From the NCBI GenBank assembly GCA_038246255.1, contig JBBRWC010000052.1:1-28565 (forward strand): a stretch of DNA of 28,565 nucleotides, written 5' to 3'. This DNA is from RI-242 sp038246255. GTDB lineage: Bacteria > Planctomycetota > UBA1135 > GCA-002686595. The position numbers and the translations under genes are program-made. Below are positions 14,681-21,900 of the stretch, piece after piece (the stretch's first letter is position 1; each line of letters starts with the position of its first letter). The notes beneath the pieces were generated by a model that saw nothing but the letters and a program-made list of their open reading frames with translations, made no database searches and had not been told where the DNA came from.

Positions 14681-15901
14681 TCAAAGGTCCGCGACGTGCG
14701 GGCGATAGAGCCCGTCGAGTTCGATCAGCTCGAGCGCCGCCTTGCGCGCGCCATCTGCAAGGATGCCCTGTTTGGCGGCGAGCTGCACCAGTTCACCGAA
14801 GAGGAACGGCTCGCGCTGGTCTTCGATCAGCAGCGCGATGCGGGCGGTCAGCGGTCCGAGGGTCACCGGATCCCGGCGTCGCACGGTCAGGCGCACAGAC
14901 TCGATCCGCTGGCTGGCGCGCAGGTTGCGGCGCTCGACGCAAAGGCAGGACTCGGGATTCCACGCCAGCGCTTCGCGCGCGAACTGCCGCGGGTCGATGG
15001 GCGCGCGCGGTCGATTGTCCGGATGGCAAAGGAGGACTTCTAGGGACGGCCGGAAGGCGAGCTCGTCGACCAGCGCGAACTGCCGCACGGGCGCGAGGGC
15101 CCGGGCGCGCTCGAGCAGCGGCCCCGGAGGCAGCAGAGCATCGACGCTCCAATCGGCAGGTTCCGTCCAACCGAGAAAACGCAGGTTGGCAGCTTCGATC
15201 AGCTGGAAGAGGCCCGGGACGTCGTAACTCGTCTCGTGCACGTTCAGGTAGCGGTCGACGAACTCGACATCGGCGATGGTCCGTTGGTCGCTCCACGGCC
15301 CCGCGCTGAGCGGGCGCGCGTCGGTCTGTTGGGCGAGCGTCCGCCCAACCGCCAGGCGCTCCGCGAGCGGTGCGTCACGCGGGACGAGTTGATCGATCGC
15401 ACGGACGAGTCGGTAGAGGCTTTCGCGGCCGTGTTTGCCGTAGACCATCAACGAAAGCACGCCGTGGGGCGCGAGCGCCGACGCGAGGCGCGCGAGGCCG
15501 ATGCCGGGGTCGGCGAGGTGGTGAATGACACCCGAAGAAAGGATGACGTCGTAACCACCCGCGGGGACCGCGAGCCCGGTGAGTGTCATCAGATCCACTT
15601 CCGCGAGCTCGACATTGCGAAGGCCACGCCGCTCGACTTCCAGGCGCGCGTCGTCGAGCGAGCGCGTGCACAGGTCGATACCCGTGAACTCCACGTCGGG
15701 TTGGAGACTCGCCGCTCCGACGAGGCCCACTCCCCTGCCGCAGCCCGCGTCCAGCACCCGCAGCGGGCGTCCCGCGGGGCGGCCGCGCGCCGCGCGCGAG
15801 AGCAACAGCCGCGCGTCCGTGCCCTGGCGCAGCACCGCCCCCCCGGCCGGGTACGGGAACTGGGTGTACATCGCCCGCACGGCCTCGGTCACGGCATCCA
15901 T
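14681..15901 (-). CDS. Class I SAM-dependent methyltransferase
   Basis: The 406-residue cytoplasmic protein begins with AVRAMYTQFPYPAGG, an N-terminal element seen in a group of methyltransferases followed by a regulatory-type domain. Motif I is VLDAGCGRG (49-57), the acidic residue after strand 2 is in FTGIDLCTRS, and motif IV is in YDVILSSGVIHHLADP. After about residue 200 a second region follows (WSVDALLPPG, ...LLCHPDNRPRAP), not resolved beyond a possible substrate or regulatory domain. The substrate is unknown. It converges on the ApbE gene with a 36-bp gap. No functional link to its neighbours is visible. Confidence 0.82.
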   Translation of the reverse strand: MDAVTEAVRAMYTQFPYPAGGAVLRQGTDARLLLSRAARGRPAGRPLRVLDAGCGRGVGLVGAASLQPDVEFTGIDLCTRSLDDARLEVERRGLRNVELAEVDLMTLTGLAVPAGGYDVILSSGVIHHLADPGIGLARLASALAPHGVLSLMVYGKHGRESLYRLVRAIDQLVPRDAPLAERLAVGRTLAQQTDARPLSAGPWSDQRTIADVEFVDRYLNVHETSYDVPGLFQLIEAANLRFLGWTEPADWSVDALLPPGPLLERARALAPVRQFALVDELAFRPSLEVLLCHPDNRPRAPIDPRQFAREALAWNPESCLCVERRNLRASQRIESVRLTVRRRDPVTLGPLTARIALLIEDQREPFLFGELVQLAAKQGILADGARKAALELIELDGLYRPHVADL

Positions 15902-15992
15902 GCCCTCCCATCGGCCGGGGGACGCGCGGAGGCGCTCACGGGCGCAGCAAAGAGTTCCGCGCCCGGGAACGAACGCGGGGGGCTGCTCGTGG

Positions 15993-16092
15993 TGGGAGCG
16001 CGGACCTCCAGGCCCCCGCTTTGGAGCGGCGCGCGGGATCGCGCAAAAGCGCTCTGCACTCTTCAGGGCGGGCCTGGAGGCCCGCGCTCCCA
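15993..16092. repeat. Inverted repeat pair, REP-like
   Basis: Arms at 15993-16015 and 16070-16092 are reverse complements at 22 of 23 positions. Each arm contains TGGGAGCGCGG and CCTCCAGGCCC, and each arm is itself partly palindromic (CCTCCAGG region). The 54 bases between them form a further small stem near AAAA. The layout is that of an extragenic palindromic repeat; I believe similar sequences occur in other high-GC genomes, but copy number here is unknown. Confidence 0.6.
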
Positions 16093-16246
16093 GCTGTGGC
16101 GTGGGACGAAGGTGCGGAAACGTGCGGAGCGGATCAGCGGTTGGGGGCGATCAGCAGCACGACCGAGAGTAGCGCGGAGGTCGCCGGAGGAACCCTCAAG
16201 CTCCACGTGCAAGGCCCGCAGATGGCTCCACGCGACAACCTCGGGA

Positions 16247-16266
16247 CGGGCGGGCAAACCCGCCCG
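16247..16266. repeat. GC-rich hairpin
   Basis: CGGGCGGG and CCCGCCCG pair perfectly over 8 bp around the loop CAAA. No T-run follows on either strand. It could contribute to transcript ends of the minus-strand gene that ends at 16405, but the larger palindrome lies between them. Confidence 0.35.
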
Positions 16267-16294
16267 GCCAAGGCAGTTCCAAATGACCTCGCCG

Positions 16295-16399
16295 CTAGCC
16301 CGAGTGTTTCACCAGCTTTCCGACCACACGGCCCAACCGGCGGCCGTAGGCCGCCGGTTGGGCCGTGTGGCTGGAAAGCGCATGAATCATCCGCGTTAG
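16295..16399. mobile_element. 105-bp palindromic MITE-like element with CTAG/TTAG ends
   Basis: The element is symmetrical: two 51-bp arms around the 3-base centre GTA (16346-16348). The inner 22 bp of each arm (16324-16345 and 16349-16370) pair perfectly and contain CACGGCCCAACCGGCGG. The outer 27 bp match at 19 positions and end in CTAG on the left and TTAG on the right, both fitting YTAR-type 4-bp targets. The arm ends (CTAGCCCGAGTG, CTAACGCGGATG) resemble the footprint in the DUF3570 gene and the repeat at 208-224. It encodes nothing, so it would be mobilised in trans by a DDE transposase elsewhere. It sits 5 bp past the stop of the Myb-like gene, so its RNA hairpin may also serve as the 3' end of that transcript. 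Confidence 0.65.
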
Positions 16400-16404
16400 G
16401 CCTT

Positions 16405-17121
16405 TTAGACCTGGCGCCTGTAACGCAGCGCCACGTTCTCGCGCCCCATTGCACGCAAACGCTCTTCGTCCTTCTTGAGGCCGAGGTGGTGGGCTTTCGA
16501 CACAACCGACTTCACCGAGCGCTGCAGCTTGTGCGCGAGGTCCAGGTTCGCCATTGCGGGATAGAGCTGGCGCAACTCCGCCAACTCCTCCGAACTCCAA
16601 CGCGGCATGCGCGTCGCCGACTCGCCCTTCAGACGGCGCAAAAACGCCTTGTCCTTCGCCAGCGCAAAACGCTGGGCCATGCGGCGCACCGAATCGAGGC
16701 TACGCTGAAAAATGAGAGCAAGGTCCTCGTCGGTGCGCGTGCCGTAGAACCGTTTGAAGCGCAGCACGTCGTCGCGCGTCCAACGCCCGCTCTGTTTGTC
16801 GCTGTCGAGATCCTGGATGCGCTGCTCGACTTCGGCCGGGGCGCGGCCGAGGATGCGCGCGATCACCTCGGGCGGAGTCGCGCCCAGGTAGCTCTTGAGC
16901 TGCTCCGTTTCCTGATCGGTCCACGGATCCGTGCGCTCGCGGACGGGGAAGAGCTCAGCGGCCATGCGGCGGACGCTGGCCAAGGGCCGACCTAGCTCCC
17001 GCGCGAGCGTCGCATCGTCGCGACGGCCGTACAGGTCCTTGAGTCGATCGATCTCGGCCTGGGTCCAGCGCCCGCGCCGGGCGGCCCCGCCACGACGCTC
17101 TTTCGCTGACTGTGAGGGCAA
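16405..17121 (-). CDS. Protein with four tandem Myb/SANT-like DNA-binding repeats
   Basis: The 238-residue protein consists almost wholly of four similar modules starting at Trp19 (GRWTQAEIDRLKDLYG), Trp67 (PWTDQETEQLKSYLG), Trp114 (GRWTRDDVLRFKRFYG) and Trp175 (PRWSSEELAELRQLYP). Each continues with a pattern like LAxxLxRsxxSVrrmA, a helix-turn-helix of the Myb/SANT kind, about 47 residues per unit with a basic linker before the fourth. The N- and C-termini are highly basic. I infer a nucleic-acid-binding regulator; targets are unknown. Start: TTG 17121 is preceded by AAGGAG at 7 bp, one of the few good Shine-Dalgarnos in the window. GTG 17142 in the same frame is an alternative. The longer open frame upstream overlaps ptsI and looks like a shadow frame. 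Confidence 0.72.
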   Translation of the reverse strand: MPSQSAKERRGGAARRGRWTQAEIDRLKDLYGRRDDATLARELGRPLASVRRMAAELFPVRERTDPWTDQETEQLKSYLGATPPEVIARILGRAPAEVEQRIQDLDSDKQSGRWTRDDVLRFKRFYGTRTDEDLALIFQRSLDSVRRMAQRFALAKDKAFLRRLKGESATRMPRWSSEELAELRQLYPAMANLDLAHKLQRSVKSVVSKAHHLGLKKDEERLRAMGRENVALRYRRQV

Positions 17122-17468
17122 CGCCGCGCTCCTTGTTCTCACCTCCGAGGTGGACCGCCGCAACCGCGACGGCCGGATGCCGACGTGGCGGCGCCGACGA
17201 AGCACCGCCGCCGATCGCGGGACCACGCGCGTTCCGGGCCGCGCAGGCGGCACCGAAGACGGCCGCGAACTCCTGCGGTCTCGACGACTTCCTATGGGGG
17301 CATTCGACCGGCTTGGGAGCGCGCTTGCCCGGTTTCCCGGGTTCGCGACGAGCGCCGTCCCAACCTGGGCCAAACCGCCCTTTCGGTGGGACCGCACTCG
17401 CACGCGCCCCTCCCCCCCCACTGTTGCACTCGGAAGCTGCGCGAGCGATTCCTTCCCCGTCCGCGCGC
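17122..17468. other. 347-bp gap upstream of the Myb-like gene
   Basis: This region between the ptsI stop and the Myb-like gene start (both minus strand) has no gene I can support. Minus-strand frames here are arginine- and alanine-rich and lack recognisable motifs. One frame contains GKPGKRAPKPV and could be a lost N-terminal tail, but it is not in frame with the repeats. The Myb-like gene's promoter should be here; no clear elements are visible. Confidence 0.35.
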
Positions 17469-19256
17469 TTAGACCGGTGTCGCGGGCGTGACCAATGCGG
17501 CGTGGAGCGCGCGGCGCCGCTCGGCCATCAGCGCGCGCACGTCCTTCGCGGTGCCAAGCGCGCGGGCGTCCCGCGCGAACGTGCGTGCCTGATCGCCCGA
17601 CGCCGAGCGCAGCGCGAACTTGAGTTCGCCGAGGAACTGGGGAGCGACGCTGACACCGTCGAAGCCGAGGCCCGAAAGGAGCAACGCAAACACCGGGTCG
17701 CTCGCGATGTCGCCGCACACGGAGCAGGGTTTGCCCGCCGCGCGGGCGGCGAGCGCCACTGCCTCGAGGGCGGCGAGAACCGGCGGTTGCATGGGTTCGT
17801 AAAGTGACGCCACCCACGCGTTGTCCCGGTCCACCGCCAACATGTACTGCACGAGGTCATTGGTCCCAACGCTGACGAAGTCCACACGCTCCATCACCTG
17901 CGGCAGGCAAAAAAGCAGCGAGGGCACTTCGATCATCACGCCGACCGGCACGTCCGCGGCGACGCCGTAACCCTGCTCGACGAGCTGCGCGCGCACCCCG
18001 TCGAACACACTCCGCGCTTCGTCGATCTGCTCGAGAGTACCGACCATCGGCAGCAGGATGCGCAGGTCACCGTGCACGCTGGCGCGCAACAACGCGCAGA
18101 GCTGCACACGCAAGAGGTCCGTCCACTGGAGCGAAATACGCAACCCGCGCCAACCAAGCGCGGGGTTGTGCTCGGGCGGTGTCTTGAAATACGGCAGCGG
18201 TTTGTCGCCGCCGATGTCGAGCGTCCGCAGCGTCACGGGCTGGTCGCCCATATGCTCGAGAACACGACGATACAGCCGGTACTGTTCCTCCTCGGACGGG
18301 AACTGCGTGCGCTCCATGTAGAGAAACTCGGTGCGCAGGAGGCCGATACCGTCGGTGTGCGCGACGTCGAACGTTTCCAGGTCGAGCAGGCTCTCGACGT
18401 TGGCCTGCACGAGGAAACGGCGGCCACACGCCATCTGCGCGGGCTGGTGCAGAAATCCGCGCACAGCGTCGACGCGGGCACGCCGCGCGCGCTGCTCTTC
18501 GCCAAAACGCGCCAGGTCCTCTTCGCTCGGCCGCAGCGTGATCGCGCCCTGACCACCGTCGACCGCGACCGGCATGTGTTGCTCGAGCCGACCGAGAAGG
18601 TTCGGCACGCCAATCACACAGGGCAAGCCGAGGGAGCGCGCCAACACGGCGCCGTGGGAGAAGCGCCCGCCCTTCTCGCAAACGACGGCGAGGATGCGCT
18701 CCCGCGGCAAGTAGGTGACGACCTGGGGCGTGAGTTCCGTCGCCGCAAGGACCACGCGCTCCGCCGACTTGTGCACTTCCTCCCGATCGCGGTGGAGCAG
18801 CATGTCGAGCACACGCCGCCACGGATCGGCGACATCGGCCGCGTACCCACGCACGTTGTTGCCGTCGAGGCTGCCCAGGGTGTGTTCGAGCGACTCGATC
18901 AGCTTCTGGACTGCGGCTTCGGCGTTGACTCGCGTGTCGCGGATGGTGCGCTCGACATCGCGCAGGGCGCTGGGGTCCTCGAGGATCGCCCGGTGCACGC
19001 TGAGGATCGCCGCGTCTTTTGCGCCCGCCTCCCGCGCCACCCGCGCCTCCTGGGTTGAGAGCACCTCCGCCACGGAGTTCAGCGCGGCCGCGAGGCGCCC
19101 GATTTCGAGCGGCACCTCGTCCTCGCGCACGAACCAGGTCGGAACCTCCCCCAGCCCCGCGCGCACGATGTGGACGGGTCCCACGGCGAGTCCGGGCGCC
19201 ACTGCGACGCCCTTGAGAGTGCGGTTTTGGGGCGCGATGCTCCGGTCGGCCAGCAT
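17469..19256 (-). CDS. ptsI: Phosphoenolpyruvate-protein phosphotransferase (PTS enzyme I)
   Basis: The 595-residue cytoplasmic enzyme takes phosphate from phosphoenolpyruvate onto a histidine and passes it to HPr. The phosphohistidine site is GGRFSHGAVLARS (His201). The PEP-binding barrel has GLLRTEFLYM (Arg308, Glu310), TLDIGGDKPLPYF, MIEVPS (Glu443) and SVGTNDLVQYMLAVDRDN (464-479), and the catalytic Cys514 is in SVCGDIASD. All key residues are present; the N-terminus has a 13-residue extension before GVAVAPGLAVGP. There is no GAF domain, so it is ptsI-like rather than ptsP-like. No HPr, EIIA or sugar permease lies beside it, suggesting a regulatory or scattered PTS. In the 227-bp gap to the divergent gene, CCGCAGGCCTGCGG (19369-19382) is a perfect palindrome and a possible operator. 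Confidence 0.93.
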   Translation of the reverse strand: MLADRSIAPQNRTLKGVAVAPGLAVGPVHIVRAGLGEVPTWFVREDEVPLEIGRLAAALNSVAEVLSTQEARVAREAGAKDAAILSVHRAILEDPSALRDVERTIRDTRVNAEAAVQKLIESLEHTLGSLDGNNVRGYAADVADPWRRVLDMLLHRDREEVHKSAERVVLAATELTPQVVTYLPRERILAVVCEKGGRFSHGAVLARSLGLPCVIGVPNLLGRLEQHMPVAVDGGQGAITLRPSEEDLARFGEEQRARRARVDAVRGFLHQPAQMACGRRFLVQANVESLLDLETFDVAHTDGIGLLRTEFLYMERTQFPSEEEQYRLYRRVLEHMGDQPVTLRTLDIGGDKPLPYFKTPPEHNPALGWRGLRISLQWTDLLRVQLCALLRASVHGDLRILLPMVGTLEQIDEARSVFDGVRAQLVEQGYGVAADVPVGVMIEVPSLLFCLPQVMERVDFVSVGTNDLVQYMLAVDRDNAWVASLYEPMQPPVLAALEAVALAARAAGKPCSVCGDIASDPVFALLLSGLGFDGVSVAPQFLGELKFALRSASGDQARTFARDARALGTAKDVRALMAERRRALHAALVTPATPV

Positions 19257-19483
19257 GGCGCCTACTCTACGCCACCGCCCGTGTCCGATTTCAGCCCCTA
19301 CTCCTCAAGGCTGTGCCGTGCACCCGCCGAAGGGCCAACCGGTAGGAGTCGCGGAGCGTGCGGGGGGACCGCAGGCCTGCGGCAGGACCGCGCGCACCCC
19401 GGGGGAGGGGCCGTGGGGTCCCCGGCGGGGAGGAGCCGGCCTCGACCACGCGCGCGAGAGCGACCGACCGTTTCGAGGGGGAC

Positions 19484-20824
19484 ATGTTCAGGAAGATCTT
19501 TCCGTTCGGGGGGGGCCAACGGCCTCTCGCACTCGAGGACCTCTTGTCCGACGGGTCGGCACCCGTGCAGCGCGCGCAAGTTTTGCCGCGTGTGTTGATC
19601 ATCGGTGGAACCGCAGTGGCGGCCGTCGGTCTTGGCCTCGCGGCTTTGACCCTCGGGCCCGGCGCGGGCGGAGCGCTCGGCGAAACGCTGCGCTCGATCG
19701 CTTCCGCCGCGCAGTCGACGGGCATGGGCTTTGGCACGCTGGGCCTCGTGGGCCTGGCGGCGGCCGCGCTGGGGACCGCACTCATGCGGATGGACCGGCT
19801 CTTCGACGAAGCCCAGCGCCTGGCGGACGAACAACCCGACTTGCGTCCGGCCCTGGAGGGGGTTGGCGCGCGCCAGCGCCAGATCCTCAGCGGGCTCGGC
19901 GGTGTGCAGCAGCGGGTCGCCGCCATGCAGCAGGAGCTGGGCCGCGCACTGGACGAACTGACGAGCGCGCCGCCACAGAGCGCGGCCGCGATGCTCGACG
20001 AGCGCCTCATGCGTATTGAAGAAACGCTGATCGAGCGTTTTGACGCCCTGCATGCCGGTCAGCCGACCGAGGCGCTGTGGCGCCTCGCGGCGAGCCTCGA
20101 CCGGCTGGGACTGGAACTCGAGCGGCGCATCGAACGACGCCTGGACCAGCACGTGGATGGGCTCGACGAACGCATTGCCGCGCTCGCACACAGCACGCGG
20201 TCCGTGCTGGCCCAAACGACGGGGACGGCACGCACCGCATCCCCGCACGCGCCCCACGCCGCGCCCGAACTGCACCCACTCGCGGCATCGCCCGCTGCGC
20301 GGCATGCGCCAGCCAGCGCGGCGCTAAAGGTCGCCGCGGCACCTGTGAAGCCCGTTGCACCGGCCGTTCCTGCAGCACCGGCCGCGCCGCGCGCTCCGCG
20401 CAGCGACGAGCGCTTGAGCCGAGCCGTAGGGTCCGAACCGTCGCTCGCCGCGCAAATGCGCGCGTTCGCGCCCGGGGACGAAGCCAACGAGGACTCGCTT
20501 GAAGTGCTCTCGTTCGACCTCGACTGCGCGCCTGCCGCCGACCTCTACGGAGCGATCGCGCGCCACCCGCACGCCGACGACGAGAACGGTGGGTTCGAGC
20601 TCGACGAGAGTCGCATCGACGACGACCTCACGACGTCGCTTGGGATCCTCGACCAGGCGGATCCCTTTGCGGGCGACGCGCGGTCGCGCAGCCTCGGCCC
20701 GCAGCCCAAATCGGGAGTCGAACGCCGCCCGGATCCGCCGGCGCCTTTGCCGCGTCCGCGGAGCGCCGCCGCCGAACCGACGCGCCGCGCCCTCGACCTG
20801 GGCGAGCGCAACTCACAGCGCTGA
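19484..20824 (+). CDS. Membrane-anchored coiled-coil protein of unknown function
   Basis: I do not recognise this 446-residue protein. After a short cytoplasmic-type start (MFRKIFPFGGG) there are two hydrophobic segments (about 36-58 and 82-101). A long region rich in Leu, Arg, Glu and Gln follows (about 105-260, for example RQRQILSGLGGVQQRVAAMQQEL), typical of coiled coil. Then come an Ala/Pro-rich linker (about 270-345), an acidic stretch (about 360-430) and a basic tail. The two helices form a hairpin, so both ends are probably on the cytoplasmic side. The start ATG 19484 is supported by GAGGGGG just upstream. The layout resembles scaffold or envelope-organising proteins, but no domain family is identifiable. 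It diverges from ptsI and is a single-gene unit. Confidence 0.7.
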   Translation: MFRKIFPFGGGQRPLALEDLLSDGSAPVQRAQVLPRVLIIGGTAVAAVGLGLAALTLGPGAGGALGETLRSIASAAQSTGMGFGTLGLVGLAAAALGTALMRMDRLFDEAQRLADEQPDLRPALEGVGARQRQILSGLGGVQQRVAAMQQELGRALDELTSAPPQSAAAMLDERLMRIEETLIERFDALHAGQPTEALWRLAASLDRLGLELERRIERRLDQHVDGLDERIAALAHSTRSVLAQTTGTARTASPHAPHAAPELHPLAASPAARHAPASAALKVAAAPVKPVAPAVPAAPAAPRAPRSDERLSRAVGSEPSLAAQMRAFAPGDEANEDSLEVLSFDLDCAPAADLYGAIARHPHADDENGGFELDESRIDDDLTTSLGILDQADPFAGDARSRSLGPQPKSGVERRPDPPAPLPRPRSAAAEPTRRALDLGERNSQR

Positions 20825-21172
20825 CGCCGCCATAATCGAGCGCGGCCGATCCAAAAGTCACTTCGGATCGGCGACGCTGCTGTTGGATGAGAGAATCCGC
20901 GAAACGGTCCGCCAGATTGGCCTGATCGCCCTCGCTCACCGACGACAGAGCCCGCAGGGCGAGCCCGGTCGGAATGCGGTCCGGCGCGGCTCCCCGAGCC
21001 ACCTCAGCGTCGGCCCAGAGGGCAGGCCCAAGGAAACCTTGAAACCAGGGGAGACTCCAATCGCCCCGGGGGGCCGGATCCACGTGTCAGGCAGCCCCCC
21101 AGGAGGGTTGCCCGTCCGAACATCGCCGGTTTAGCTTCACTCCTGCCCCGACAGGTCCTACAACGCGCGCCC
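20825..21172. other. 348-bp gap with a hairpin and a possible minus-strand gene remnant
   Basis: Near the start, GCCGATCC (20845-20852) and GGATCGGC (20865-20872) form an 8-bp stem with a 12-base loop, a plausible 3' structure for the preceding plus-strand gene, without a T-run. On the minus strand the frame within 20850-21083 reads WSLPWFQGFLGPALW and EGDQANLADRFADSLIQQQ. This is less arginine-rich than the usual shadow frames and might be a remnant of a gene, but I cannot assign it. The final 60 bases before 21173 would hold the next gene's promoter; none is obvious. Confidence 0.3.
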
Positions 21173-21760
21173 ATGAAGAACTCCCTATCCCTAGGCGTCG
21201 TTTTCTGCACGCTCTTCCTGTCGAGTTTCGCTGTCGGTTGCCGAAGCACGGGAGACGTCCGATCCCAGGGTTCTGGCCTCAGCGGCGATCCCATCACCCA
21301 GTCGGAAATCGAGGCAGCCCAGCGGGCCTGGGGCGACGGCCTCGTGGCCATCGGGAAGGCCAAGGCCGACGGCGCCGATCCACGTCCGGTCGCCCAACAA
21401 GTGATCCGCAACCTCTACGCCTACGCGAGCACGCCAGTTCTGTTCAAGCCGACCCTCGCGAGCGGCGCCCAAACCTTTCGCAACGATGCCGCTGGAGCCC
21501 TGGCGTACTTCGCGGGCGGCGACCGCAACTACGCGCAAGACGCTGGATTTGCTCTCAAGCCTTGGACTCAAGTGCGCTTTGAGAACGCCGCCATCTTCGT
21601 GCATGGCGACGTGGCCCTCAGCCAGGGCAACGTGTGGGTCACCGATCGCGACGGACAGACGGTGATGGTGGACAAGTCCTTCGGGTACATGCGCGGGCCC
21701 GATGGCAAGCTCCGCATTGTGCTGCACCACTCGTCACTCCCCTACGCCGCGAACAACTGA
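21173..21760 (+). CDS. Small lipoprotein with SnoaL/NTF2-like domain
   Basis: The 195-residue product has a clean lipoprotein signal (MKNSLSLG, hydrophobic core, lipobox FAVGC with Cys23). The mature part has a helix (EIEAAQRAWGDGLVAIGKA), then DLFKPT-like and Phe-rich strands (VLFKPTLAS, ALAYFAGGD), and ends in strand pairs IFVHGDVALSQGNVWVTD and GKLRIVLHHSSLPY. This order fits the SnoaL/NTF2-like fold. I recall close relatives often labelled phosphoribosyl-AMP cyclohydrolase, but the cysteine and metal motifs of that enzyme are absent, so that name should not be copied. A ligand-binding or enzyme role in the periplasm is possible and the substrate is unknown. Stand-alone gene, convergent with the radical SAM gene. 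Confidence 0.78.
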   Translation: MKNSLSLGVVFCTLFLSSFAVGCRSTGDVRSQGSGLSGDPITQSEIEAAQRAWGDGLVAIGKAKADGADPRPVAQQVIRNLYAYASTPVLFKPTLASGAQTFRNDAAGALAYFAGGDRNYAQDAGFALKPWTQVRFENAAIFVHGDVALSQGNVWVTDRDGQTVMVDKSFGYMRGPDGKLRIVLHHSSLPYAANN

Positions 21761-21900
21761 TCGTCACGGCCCACTTTGAGCCCAAGCAGCCCCCACCGAG
21801 TTCCGAAGCGGGCCTAACCGCCTGTGGGTTTAGTGCCCGGAGGGAACCTTGGGGAGTGTCGGATGACCGCGGCGGGGGCCGACTGCCGGCTCGCCCGCTG

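Larger units (their letters stand above)
15902..16404. other. Repeat-rich 500-bp gap without a gene
   Basis: This stretch separates two minus-strand genes. It holds a 23-bp inverted repeat pair (15993-16092), a GC hairpin (16247-16266) and a 105-bp palindromic element (16295-16399), listed separately. Open frames across it are short and made of palindrome-derived residues; I see no gene. It appears to be a collecting site for small repeats, with the methyltransferase promoter region possibly in the first 90 bases. Confidence 0.5.

Noticed and set aside
21173..21760. Phosphoribosyl-AMP cyclohydrolase identity for the small lipoprotein
   Set aside because: The protein lacks the Cys and Asp metal motifs of HisI and carries a lipoprotein signal; the fold fits SnoaL/NTF2-like better.
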